From Myxococcus xanthus (lineage in GTDB: Bacteria; Myxococcota; Myxococcia; Myxococcales; Myxococcaceae), in contig NZ_CP017174.1 in assembly GCF_006402735.1 (NCBI RefSeq), positions 3,909,001 through 3,973,000 of the forward strand: a DNA stretch of 64,000 nucleotides. The letters run 5' to 3'. Made by a program: the position numbers and the translations under genes. Under the pieces are notes generated by a model. That model worked only from the letters and a program-made list of their open reading frames with translations. It made no database searches and was not told the origin of the DNA. Positions 53,184 through 64,000 of this stretch are shown piece after piece (the first letter of the stretch is position 1; each line of letters begins with the position of its first letter).

Positions 53184-54218
53184 ATGAACGTGTTGGACAA
53201 GGTGCTGACGTTACGGCCGGGGAACACGGTGGCGCGGGTGGGCGCGGGTTCGCGCGTTCCGCTGCTCAATCCCCGGGAGCTGCTGCGTGCCCTGGCGGAG
53301 GCGCCGGTGGCGCTGCCGTGTCTGCCGGTACAAGCGAAGGGCGCCTTGCCGGGCCTGCTGCGCGCGGCCCGGTCGGAGGACGCCCTGCTGGGGCTGGCCT
53401 GCCCACACCCTTTGTCGGACCGGGGGGCGCCCGAGCGCTTCGTCGTGGCCGCGCACCAGGCGGCCGCCGAGGCCGAACACGCGCGGCCCCTGTTCCTCCA
53501 GGCTGGGCCCATTCGGGTGGCCCGGGCGGACGCGGACACGCTGGACGCCTTGAAGGACGGCATCTACCGCGTGGTGGACGCCGGCTTCTCGCTGGTGTCG
53601 CTGGATCTGTCCCGGCTGGACTCCTACGAGGCCGTGGAGGCCGTGAATGCCCTGGTGGCGCCGGTGACCGAGCGCGAGCTGGCGCTGGAGCTGACGGGGC
53701 CGGCCGCTTCTGGCGGGTTCGTGGACGCGTACCGGACGCTGCTGGAGGGCCTCAGGCAGTGGAAGGTGCCGGTGGACTTCGTCCGCGTGCCGGAGTCCGC
53801 GCTGGGCGAGGGAGAGCCGGATGTGCGGCTGCTGCGGAGCCTGGTGGAGCTGGCCGCGGAGTACGACGCCGTGCTGTCGGTGGGCGAGGCGGGCGCGACG
53901 CTGGCCGGCGGACTGCCCACGTATGTGGCGGCGGGCGTGCGCAAGGTGGACTGCGTGGGCGGCTTCGAGCGGCTCTCGTTGGGGGCGTGGCCCCTGGATG
54001 TCCGCGCCAGCGTGGAGGAGAAGGCCGCGGCCGCCGGCCTGCCCGCAGGACAGCTGCTCAGCGTGCTGGAGGAGCAGCTGCCACCGCTGGATGACGCCGC
54101 GCGGGAGAAGCTGGAGGCCCTGTCCTTCATGGAGGCCACCGAAGTCCTGGCCGCGCTGGGCGCCACGCGCACGGGTCAGGCGTCACTGCGCTTCCTGGCG
54201 GAGAAGCGGGGCGACTGA
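53184..54218 (+). CDS. TIM-barrel-like protein, possibly related to class II aldolases
   Basis: 344 residues from MNVLDKVLTLRPGNTVARVG. The layout of strands (FLQAGPIRVARADADTLDAL, YRVVDAGFSLVSLDLSRLDS, ELALELTGPAASGGFVDAY) recalls class II fructose/tagatose-bisphosphate aldolases. The zinc-binding His triad of that family is not visible, so catalysis is doubtful. The N-terminal 110 residues lack clear similarity. It ends 25 bases before rsmD and may share its transcript. Function unknown. Confidence 0.5.
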   Translation: MNVLDKVLTLRPGNTVARVGAGSRVPLLNPRELLRALAEAPVALPCLPVQAKGALPGLLRAARSEDALLGLACPHPLSDRGAPERFVVAAHQAAAEAEHARPLFLQAGPIRVARADADTLDALKDGIYRVVDAGFSLVSLDLSRLDSYEAVEAVNALVAPVTERELALELTGPAASGGFVDAYRTLLEGLRQWKVPVDFVRVPESALGEGEPDVRLLRSLVELAAEYDAVLSVGEAGATLAGGLPTYVAAGVRKVDCVGGFERLSLGAWPLDVRASVEEKAAAAGLPAGQLLSVLEEQLPPLDDAAREKLEALSFMEATEVLAALGATRTGQASLRFLAEKRGD

Positions 54219-54243
54219 GCCCGGAGCGGTGTAGAAGGGGCCC

Positions 54244-54801
54244 ATGCGAATCGTCGCAGGCACCGCCAAGGGCCGCGCCCTGGCCGGCCCCAAGTCCTCG
54301 TCCCTTCACATCCGTCCCACGGCCGACCGCGTCCGGGAGACGCTCTTCAACGTGCTGGGCCAGTTCCTGGACGGCCAGCGGGTGCTGGACCTCTACGCCG
54401 GCACCGGCGCGCTGGGCCTGGAGGCCGTGTCTCGCGGCGCGGGGCATGCGGTGCTGGTGGACCAGGACCGCGAGGCGCTCACGCTCTGCCGTGAGAATGC
54501 GCGGGCCGTGGGGCTCGCCGGGCAGGTGGAGGTGCTGTCCGCGCCGGTGGCCCGGGCGCTGGAGACGCTGAAACGGCGGGGCGACCGCTTCGAGCTCATC
54601 TTCGCGGACCCGCCGTACGCCGCGCGCGTGGTGGAGACGGTGCTGGACGGCATCGTGGCCGCCGGGCTGCTGACGCCCTCCGGCATGGTGGTGGTGGAGC
54701 ACGACAAGCGCGAGGCGGCGCCGGACACACATGCCGGGCTTGACCGGGAAGACCAGCGCCGCTTCGGGGACACGTTGGTGAGCTTCTATCGGGCGCCGTG
54801 A
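54244..54801 (+). CDS. rsmD: 16S rRNA (guanine966-N2)-methyltransferase
   Basis: 185 residues, the right size. SAM loop [18 protein letters not shown] and catalytic DPPYA, with [16 protein letters not shown] at the start, are the RsmD hallmarks. It lies just before coaD, the usual partner in bacteria. Confidence 0.96.
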   Translation: MRIVAGTAKGRALAGPKSSSLHIRPTADRVRETLFNVLGQFLDGQRVLDLYAGTGALGLEAVSRGAGHAVLVDQDREALTLCRENARAVGLAGQVEVLSAPVARALETLKRRGDRFELIFADPPYAARVVETVLDGIVAAGLLTPSGMVVVEHDKREAAPDTHAGLDREDQRRFGDTLVSFYRAP

Positions 54802-54847
54802 GCAGTCCTTGACCGGCTCCCGGGGGGCATCCGAGACTTCCAGGCAC

Positions 54848-55330
54848 ATGCTGGTCGCCATCTATCCTGGTTCTTTTGATCCGCTCACCAACGGGCACCT
54901 GAGCCTCATTCAGCGCAGCCTGAAGATGTTCGATCGTCTCATCGTGGCCATCGCGGTGAACCCGAAGAAGACACCGCTCTTCTCCGAGGACGAGCGGCGC
55001 ACGTTGATTCGCGAGGCCATCCAGGACGACCGGGTGGAGGTCGACGCCTTCCACGGCCTGCTGGTGGACTACGTGCGGCGCCGCAACGCGGGCGTCATCG
55101 TCCGCGGGCTGCGGGCGGTGTCGGACTTCGAGTACGAGTTCCAGCTCGCGAACATGAACCGCAAGCTGGCGCCCGACGTGGAGACCGTCTTCATGATGAC
55201 GGGGGAGGACTACTTCTACATCTCCTCCAACCTCGTCCGGGAGGTGGCCTCTTTCGGTGGGGACGTCACCGGGCTGGTGCCGCCCAACGTGCACGAAGGT
55301 TTGAAGGCGAAGTTCGCTGGAAGGAAGTAA
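54848..55330 (+). CDS. coaD: Phosphopantetheine adenylyltransferase
   Basis: 160 residues from [18 protein letters not shown]; the frame is open 13 codons earlier but the family start is clear. Nucleotidyl-transferase HxGH-type site TNGHL (H17) and [16 protein letters not shown] are present. It makes dephospho-CoA in coenzyme A synthesis. Confidence 0.97.
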   Translation: MLVAIYPGSFDPLTNGHLSLIQRSLKMFDRLIVAIAVNPKKTPLFSEDERRTLIREAIQDDRVEVDAFHGLLVDYVRRRNAGVIVRGLRAVSDFEYEFQLANMNRKLAPDVETVFMMTGEDYFYISSNLVREVASFGGDVTGLVPPNVHEGLKAKFAGRK

Positions 55331-55377
55331 CAGGAAGGCCCCTTGTCCCGCGTGGTCCTCCGCGTTAGGCAGGGGAC

Positions 55378-56568
55378 ATGAAACTCGCTCGCCGGCTCCA
55401 GGCCATCAAGCCGTCTCCGACGCTCGCTCTCAACTCGCGCGCCAAGGCGCTCGCCGCCAAGGGTGTGGATGTGGTGGTCCTGGCCGCGGGAGAGCCGGAC
55501 TTCGACACACCGGACTACGTGAAGCAGGCCGCGGTGGACGCGCTGCGAGCGGGCTTCACCAAGTACACCGCCACCAACGGCATCCCGGAGCTGCGCGAGG
55601 CCATCTGCGCCAAGCTCGAGCGGGACAACGGGCTGCGCTACATGCCGGACCAGGTGCTCGTCACCTCCGGTGGCAAGCAGGCCCTCTACAACTTCTGCCA
55701 GGCGGCGCTGGAGGAGGGTGACGAGGTCATCATCTTCGCGCCCTTCTGGGTCAGCTACCCGGACATGGTGCGGCTGGCGGGCGCCACGCCCGTCATCGTC
55801 CCCACGCGTGAGGAGGACGGCTTCGCGCCGGACCCGGACGCCATCCGCCGCGCGCTCACGCCGCGCACGCGCGCCGTCATCATCAACAGCCCGGGCAATC
55901 CCACCGGCGCCGTCTATTCGCGCGCGGCGCTGGAGCGCATCGCGGAGGTGCTGCGGCCCCACGACTGCCTCATCGTCACGGATGACATCTACGAGAAGCT
56001 GCTCTACACCGATGAACGCCTGGGCATCAGCGACGTGGCGCCGGACCTGGTGCCGCGGCTGGTGGTCGTGAACGGCATGAGCAAGGCGTACTCCATGACG
56101 GGCTGGCGCCTGGGCTACATCGCCGGGCCCAAGCCGTTGGTGGCCGCCATGCAGATGGTGCAGGACCAGTCCACCTCCAACGCCTCGTCCATTGGCCAGA
56201 AGGCGGCGTTGGCGGCGTTGCAGGGACCGCCGGACACCATCACCAACATGGTGAAGGAGTACCGCGAGCGCCGTGACTTCTTCGTCGCGGGACTGAACGC
56301 GCTGGACGGCGTGCGCTGCCGGATGCCCGAGGGCGCCTTCTACGCCTTCGCGGACGTGCGGGGCCTGCTGGGCCGGTCGTACAAGGGCAAGCCGGTGACG
56401 TCCGCGATGCAGCTGTCGGAAATCCTCCTCGACGACTTCCGCGTCGCCGCCGTGCCCGGCGAGCCGTTCGGCGCGGACGGCTACGTGCGCATGAGCTTCG
56501 TCACCTCGCGTGAGGTGCTGCAGAAGGGCCTTGCCCGCCTGGGTGAGCTGGTCAAGGCCCTGAGCTGA
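55378..56568 (+). CDS. aspC: Class I/II pyridoxal-phosphate aminotransferase (aspartate type)
   Basis: 396 residues. Schiff-base Lys is K236 in NGMSKAYSMTGWRLGY. Other blocks are SPGNPTGAVYS and a C-terminal YVRMSFVTS. This is the Ib-type AspAT group; prephenate or other substrates are possible. It ends four bases before the convergent gene's stop. Confidence 0.93.
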   Translation: MKLARRLQAIKPSPTLALNSRAKALAAKGVDVVVLAAGEPDFDTPDYVKQAAVDALRAGFTKYTATNGIPELREAICAKLERDNGLRYMPDQVLVTSGGKQALYNFCQAALEEGDEVIIFAPFWVSYPDMVRLAGATPVIVPTREEDGFAPDPDAIRRALTPRTRAVIINSPGNPTGAVYSRAALERIAEVLRPHDCLIVTDDIYEKLLYTDERLGISDVAPDLVPRLVVVNGMSKAYSMTGWRLGYIAGPKPLVAAMQMVQDQSTSNASSIGQKAALAALQGPPDTITNMVKEYRERRDFFVAGLNALDGVRCRMPEGAFYAFADVRGLLGRSYKGKPVTSAMQLSEILLDDFRVAAVPGEPFGADGYVRMSFVTSREVLQKGLARLGELVKALS

Positions 56569-56572
56569 CCGC

Positions 56573-57343
56573 TCAGTCCGTGTAGGCGAAGGCGCGGAAC
56601 TCGTCGCGGTACTGGCGGTAGACGAGGACGGCGGGGCGGCCGGAGAGGTTGCCCACGGCCGTCCACACGTCCTTGGGGTTGCGCAGGTCCAACCCCAGCC
56701 GCGCCGGCGCCTTGCCGTACTTCTTCTCCATGGCCTCCAGCGGCATCACCTCCACGTCATAGAGGGTGATGAGGTCCGTGCGCTTCAGCCGCAGCTGCTT
56801 CACCCACGCCGAAACCAGCTCCTCCGGCGTGGCGTAGCGCTCCGCCTCCAGGCTGAACGGGTAGAGCAGCTCGTTCGAGGCGGTGCGTACGTCCCCCGTC
56901 AGCAGGGACTGGAAGAGGAAGCGAGCGTCCGCCTGGATGTCCCTGCGGATCTGCTCCTCGGGCGACAGCGGCGGCGCGTCCGGGATGGGGTCGCGCTTGA
57001 AGTCGGCAAGCCCGGGGGGCAGGTCGACCGGCGGTGCGTCCGCAGGGGGCGGTGTGGGCGCCGCGCGGGTCGGCTGGGCGGCGGCTGCCGACTTCTTGGC
57101 GGCGGTGCTTGCCTTCTTGGCGGGTGCCTCAGAGGGAGCCGGCACAGCGGGCGCTTCTGCGGCCGGAGGCGTCGCGGGGGCCTCGGTCTTCTTGGGCTCC
57201 GCCTCGGGCGTGGGCTCCGCGGGTGTGGGGGCCTTCACCTCGGGTGGTGGGGGCTGGGCGCTTTCGGGCGCGGGGGCGGCGGCATCCTGGGCGAGGGCGG
57301 GTGACGCGAGCGAAACGAGCAGTGCCAGGGACCAGTGGCGCAT
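56573..57343 (-). CDS. Secreted hypothetical protein with long Pro/Ala/Lys linker
   Basis: 256 residues. Signal peptide [19 protein letters not shown]. Residues 20-115 are Ala/Pro/Glu/Lys low complexity, then a 130-residue compact domain ([40 protein letters not shown]). I do not recognise the domain. It is divergent from carB. Confidence 0.65.
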   Translation of the reverse strand: MRHWSLALLVSLASPALAQDAAAPAPESAQPPPPEVKAPTPAEPTPEAEPKKTEAPATPPAAEAPAVPAPSEAPAKKASTAAKKSAAAAQPTRAAPTPPPADAPPVDLPPGLADFKRDPIPDAPPLSPEEQIRRDIQADARFLFQSLLTGDVRTASNELLYPFSLEAERYATPEELVSAWVKQLRLKRTDLITLYDVEVMPLEAMEKKYGKAPARLGLDLRNPKDVWTAVGNLSGRPAVLVYRQYRDEFRAFAYTD

Positions 57344-57465
57344 GGAACCTCCGTGGGCCGCCGAGCCTAGCAGAGGACAGCGGGTGGGGCCCGGCGTCCG
57401 TGCGAGCGGGCGGCTTCAACACAGTCCTCGCATGTGGGGGCGGAGGTTGGTATGGGGGCGCCCCG

Positions 57466-60717
<3,252 letters not shown>

Positions 60718-60746
60718 ACCGCAGCGCTCATTTGACGTGAGTCATG

Positions 60747-60775
60747 CGGCCCCGCTCCTCCTGGGAGTGGGGCCG
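60747..60775 (+). terminator. Terminator of carB
   Basis: CGGCCCCGCTCC (60747-60758) pairs with GGAGTGGGGCCG over 12 positions with one G-U, loop TCCTG; TCTGCGTTT follows. It lies 30 bases after carB and close to the convergent oxidoreductase stop. Confidence 0.88.
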
Positions 60776-60794
60776 TCTGCGTTTCGGGGCCGCC

Positions 60795-61880
60795 TCAGGC
60801 CGGTTGGTCCGTCACGAAGCCGCGCCAGTTGCGCATGTAGTTCACGAAGACGTCGGACAGTCCCTCGGCGTTGAGCGCGGTAGGGGACAGCGGCGGCACC
60901 TGGAGCGCGTCGCCTCGCTGCACGCGGCGCGGCCAGTCATGATTCGCGATGGCCGCTCGGCCCACGGCCACGGCATCCGCGCCGCGCGCGAGCTGGGCCT
61001 CTGCCTCCTCGCGCGTGCGCACCTCGCCCGCGACCACGATGCGAACTCCGGCGCCCACGGCCTGCCGGAAGAGTGGCGTCGCGTGCTGGTCCGGCCGCTT
61101 CTGGGTGTTGAGGGCCGCCTTCCACAGGGACAGGTGGAGGATGTCCACGCCCTCGCGCGTGAGCATGCGCGCGACCTCCAGCGACTCGTCCAGGTCCAGG
61201 CCCTTGGCCTGCCCCGCGTCCTCCGGTGACAGGCGCACGGAGAGGACCAGGGAGGGCGCCGCGCGCCGCACCGCGCGGACTGTCTCCTGAAGCAGACGCC
61301 AGCGGTTCTCCAGCGAGCCGCCCCATCGGTCCTTCCGGCGGTTGAAGACGGTGCTCAGGAACTGCGAGAACAGGTAGCCGTGCGCCCCATGGAGTTCCAC
61401 GGCGTCGAACCCCGCCTCCGCGCAGCGGCGAGCTGCGTTCGCGAAGGCCGCGATGACGCCCTCGATGTCGGCCTCGGTGGCTTCGCTGCAGCGGAGGCCG
61501 TCCGCGTCATACGCGCTGGCGCTCCACACCTCTCGCTGGCTGACCTCGGCGTTGGCGCGAAGTCCTCCGTGGAAGAGCTGCGCGGAGAGCAGGGCGCCCC
61601 CTTCGTGGATGCGCGCGGCCATGCGCTTCAGTCCGGGCAGCATCGCGTCGTCGTGAACGCCCAGCTCGCCCGGCCACGTCTTGCCGTCCTGCGAGACGTA
61701 GGCGGCGCACGTCTCCACCATGCCGAACCCGCCGTCGGCGCGCATCGCGAGGAAGCGGAGCTCCGCATCGGAGAGCGTGCCATCGGGATGGCTCTGGGTG
61801 TTCGTCAGCGGCGCCAGCCAGATGCGGTTGGGCGCGATGACACTCTTTCGGAGCTCGAGGGGAGCGAACAGGTCCGTCAT
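60795..61880 (-). CDS. NADH:flavin oxidoreductase (Old Yellow Enzyme family)
   Basis: 361 residues, single FMN TIM barrel. FDAVELHGAHGYLFSQFLS and RRKDRWGGSLENRWRL are family signatures; the proton-donor region is SAQLFHGGLRAN. It reduces activated C=C bonds with NAD(P)H. It diverges from the desaturase with about 250 bases between. No thioredoxin-like second domain, so it is a short OYE type. Confidence 0.93.
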   Translation of the reverse strand: MTDLFAPLELRKSVIAPNRIWLAPLTNTQSHPDGTLSDAELRFLAMRADGGFGMVETCAAYVSQDGKTWPGELGVHDDAMLPGLKRMAARIHEGGALLSAQLFHGGLRANAEVSQREVWSASAYDADGLRCSEATEADIEGVIAAFANAARRCAEAGFDAVELHGAHGYLFSQFLSTVFNRRKDRWGGSLENRWRLLQETVRAVRRAAPSLVLSVRLSPEDAGQAKGLDLDESLEVARMLTREGVDILHLSLWKAALNTQKRPDQHATPLFRQAVGAGVRIVVAGEVRTREEAEAQLARGADAVAVGRAAIANHDWPRRVQRGDALQVPPLSPTALNAEGLSDVFVNYMRNWRGFVTDQPA

Positions 61881-62134
61881 GTCGGCATCTCGCTTTCGAA
61901 GTGGGTGCGTCCGTCACGGCGGCCTGCTTCCTCTTGACGTCGGAGCCACCCCGTGGGCCGGAATCAGGACGCGGGGTATAACCTGTGCCTCGTGCCTCCG
62001 CATGGCCTCGTTCGAAAGCAGGGGCCGAGGGAAAAGCGTGGCTGGACGCCCGCGGACCCTGGCGGCTACCGTTCGCGCCGAGCCGTTGCCCCCCCTTTCC
62101 CCCGCGCCACCACCGTGACCGAGGAGAGCCCTTG

Positions 62135-63286
62135 ATGCCGTCCCAGGCCGCCCCCGACTTCGACATTTCTTCCGTGGACGTGGAGGGGTTTCACCGTGAG
62201 TTGAAGGCGTTGCGTGAGCAACTGGACGCATCGCTGGGCGAGGCGGATGCGGCGCACCTCCGGAAGATTGAGCGTTGGGGCAGGGCGGCGACCGCGCTGG
62301 GCGCGGCGACCTGTTGGCTGGCGCCGAACCCGCTCAGCGCGGCGGCGCTCAGTGTGGGGCGTTCCACGCGCTGGCTGCTGATGCACCACGTGGGGCACCG
62401 GGGCTATGACCGGGTGCCGGGGCTTCCGGCGTCTCGCACGGGTAAGGGCTTCGCGAAGGGGAGCCGCCGCTATCTGGACTGGCTCGACTGGATGCTTCCG
62501 GAGGCCTGGGTGTACGAGCACAACGTGCTCCACCACTCGCACACTGGAGAGGATGCGGACCCCGACCTCCTGGAGCGCAACGCGGAGGGGACGCTGCGCA
62601 ACCCGGAGCGCTCGCTGGCGCTGCGGTACGTGCAGCTCGCGCTGCTCGCGCTGACGTGGCGGGCCAGCTACTACGCGCCGGAGACGCTCAGCTCGCTGCG
62701 CCGGAAGGGCCGGCGCAAGGGTGGGGAGCTGACGCGCGAGGAGCTGAAGGAGCTGCTGCTGAGCTGCTATCTGCCGTATTCGGCCGTGCAGTTCGGGCTC
62801 TTCCCGGCGCTCTACCTGGTGTTGGGGCCGTGGGCGTCGTTCAGCGCGTTCTGCAACTCCGTGATGGCGGACATCCTCACCAGCCTGCACACGTTCCTGG
62901 TGGTGGGGCCGAACCACACGGGCGAGGACCTGTACCGGTTCGACTCGAAGCCGGAGAGCCGTGGCGAGCGCTACGTGCAGCAGGTGATTGGCAGCGCGAA
63001 CTACCGCACGGGCGGGGACCTGAACGACTTCGCCCACCTGTGGTTGAACTACCAGATTGAGCACCACATCTGGCCGGACCTGCCGATGCTGAAGTACCGC
63101 GAGGTGCAGCCGCAGGTGAAGGCGCTCTGCGAGAAGTACGGCATCCCCTACGTGCAGGAGAGCGTCTGGACCCGCGCGAAGAAGATGGTGGACGTCGTGG
63201 TGGGCAAGACGTCCATGCGGAAGCTCGCGCCGAAGCGCCAGGCCAGTGATGCCGGAGTGGCCGCAGCGCCTGCTCCCGCGGCGTGA
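62135..63286 (+). CDS. Membrane fatty-acid desaturase
   Basis: 383 residues from MPSQAAPDFDISSVD. Three His boxes: HHVGH (84-88), HNVLHH (129-134) and QIEHH (307-311). Hydrophobic segments lie between (AVQFGLFPALYLVLGPWASF). The di-iron site would insert a double bond in fatty acyl chains, using oxygen. The Q in the third box is seen in front-end type desaturases, but no cytochrome b5 domain is fused here. Myxobacteria make many unsaturated and branched lipids; the position is not known. Confidence 0.88.
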   Translation: MPSQAAPDFDISSVDVEGFHRELKALREQLDASLGEADAAHLRKIERWGRAATALGAATCWLAPNPLSAAALSVGRSTRWLLMHHVGHRGYDRVPGLPASRTGKGFAKGSRRYLDWLDWMLPEAWVYEHNVLHHSHTGEDADPDLLERNAEGTLRNPERSLALRYVQLALLALTWRASYYAPETLSSLRRKGRRKGGELTREELKELLLSCYLPYSAVQFGLFPALYLVLGPWASFSAFCNSVMADILTSLHTFLVVGPNHTGEDLYRFDSKPESRGERYVQQVIGSANYRTGGDLNDFAHLWLNYQIEHHIWPDLPMLKYREVQPQVKALCEKYGIPYVQESVWTRAKKMVDVVVGKTSMRKLAPKRQASDAGVAAAPAPAA

Positions 63287-63301
63287 GGGAGGGACGTTCG
63301 G

Positions 63302-63784
63302 CTACTCGGTGTAGGCCGCGAGGTTCGCCAGGGTCGAGGTCAGTCCCTCGATGTGGTCTTCCTGGCGAATGCCTTCGGGCACGTCTACACAGATGATGGT
63401 GACGCGCGTGCCCCCGGCGACGGGCGTCAGCGTCCAGGTCATGGTCATCGTGCCCGCGTAGGCGGGGTCGTCCGATTCGAACTCGAATCGCTGCACGACG
63501 CGTTCGTTGGGGACGAGCTCCACGAAGAGGCCCTCGACGACGTCCTCGTGCGCGGAGGTCTTCCCGGGCGCGGTGTGGTCCGCGTTGTCGTAGGAGAGTG
63601 TCATCCGGTACGTCCCGCCCGCGCGTGGCTCGAACGCGTGGATGTGGCCTTTCATGCCTTCCGGTGGGAGCCAGGTCGCCACGGCCGCGGGCTCGACGAA
63701 GGCCCGGTAGAGGGCTTCTGGCGAGGCCGCGATGACTCGCGAAGCCGTGTCGGTTCTCTTCCCGGGGCCTGTCGTGTTCGTCAC
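63302..63784 (-). CDS. SRPBCC/AHSA1-family protein
   Basis: 160 residues. Start ASRVIAASPEALYRAFVEPA, ATWLPPEGMKGHIHAFEPRA and GGTYRMTLSY are typical of AHSA1-like START-fold proteins; TMTWTLTPVAGGTRVTI closes the fold. Ligand unknown. It is convergent with the desaturase, 15 bases apart. Confidence 0.88.
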   Translation of the reverse strand: MTNTTGPGKRTDTASRVIAASPEALYRAFVEPAAVATWLPPEGMKGHIHAFEPRAGGTYRMTLSYDNADHTAPGKTSAHEDVVEGLFVELVPNERVVQRFEFESDDPAYAGTMTMTWTLTPVAGGTRVTIICVDVPEGIRQEDHIEGLTSTLANLAAYTE

Positions 63785-63813
63785 GGGGGCATCCTGTTCG
63801 TGAGCGGTGCGGC

Positions 63814-64000
63814 TTACGCGCGCCGCGTGGTGCGTGTCAGCGTCTTCCGCGGCGGCGCTTCGGCGGCGTCGTGCCGGACGGCCTCGACATCCACCACGCG
63901 CGAGCCATCTGGCGGAACCGGTGGGCCCAGCGTCACCACGAGCACGCGGTAGGACTCCTCCAGCCGCTTGTGCAGCTTGGAGAAGATCACCTGGGCGGTG
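63814..64000 (-). CDS. C-terminal fragment of an unrecognised protein (cut by window edge)
   Basis: The last 61 codons, reading through VIFSKLHKRLEESYRVLVVT to a basic tail ending TRTTRRA and TAA (63814-63816). No motif names the family. Its codon bias matches the neighbours, and it lies upstream of the SRPBCC gene on the same strand. Confidence 0.55.
   Translation of the reverse strand, partial: TAQVIFSKLHKRLEESYRVLVVTLGPPVPPDGSRVVDVEAVRHDAAEAPPRKTLTRTTRRA

Overview
The window is chromosomal DNA from a very GC-rich myxobacterium, most likely Myxococcaceae (Myxococcus, Corallococcus or Pyxidicoccus). The reasons are dense genes with strong GC3 bias, Ser/Thr kinase and bEBP-type regulators, myxobacterial outer-membrane beta-barrel families, an AgmX/PglI-type C-terminal domain, and an eight-gene nfs-type (gliding/sporulation machine) locus. 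I see no prophage, insertion sequence, CRISPR array, rRNA or tRNA.

Region 0-10.7 kb: a sirtuin, a zinc-ribbon Ser/Thr kinase with a PEGA domain, an ABC-F ATPase, a zinc-ribbon protein, a membrane GAF histidine kinase, a long Slt-type lytic transglycosylase and a cold-shock protein. Region 10.8-20.3 kb: selA with an overlapping HNH nuclease gene, a ParA/MinD-like ATPase overlapping a J-like/HTH fusion protein with 25-26-residue tandem repeats, a small conserved protein in front of rluD, and a pair made of a HEAT-repeat protein and a degenerate HD-GYP protein. Region 20.4-33.8 kb: a Bor-like lipoprotein, an OPT transporter, an RpoH-family sigma factor, a moxR-DUF58-transglutaminase operon, a STAS protein, a second lytic transglycosylase, small membrane and metal-binding-type proteins, a HupE/UreJ protein and two helical hypotheticals.

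Region 33.8-47.4 kb is the centre of interest. A stand-alone rplC (ribosomal protein L3), with its own promoter and terminator, is followed by eight same-strand genes in the order beta-barrel, beta-barrel, TPR, giant TPR, TPR lipoprotein, small secreted protein, FHA/TM/Gly-rich/AgmX-PglI protein, beta-barrel. This is the order of the M. xanthus nfsA-H locus (spore-coat assembly; paralogue of the Glt gliding machinery). The locus is punctuated by strong terminator-like hairpins between C and D and between G and H. It therefore looks like several transcription modules rather than one simple operon.

Region 47.4-64 kb is mostly housekeeping: typA, an alpha/beta hydrolase coupled to a PocR-sigma54 activator, a His-rich CDF exporter, rsmD, coaD, a class I aminotransferase, carB, an Old Yellow Enzyme, a membrane fatty-acid desaturase and an SRPBCC protein. 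Both window edges cut genes. Starts were moved inward where a signal peptide, family N-terminus, ribosome-binding site or stop/start overlap supported it. No database search was possible, so names rest on motifs and family memory.
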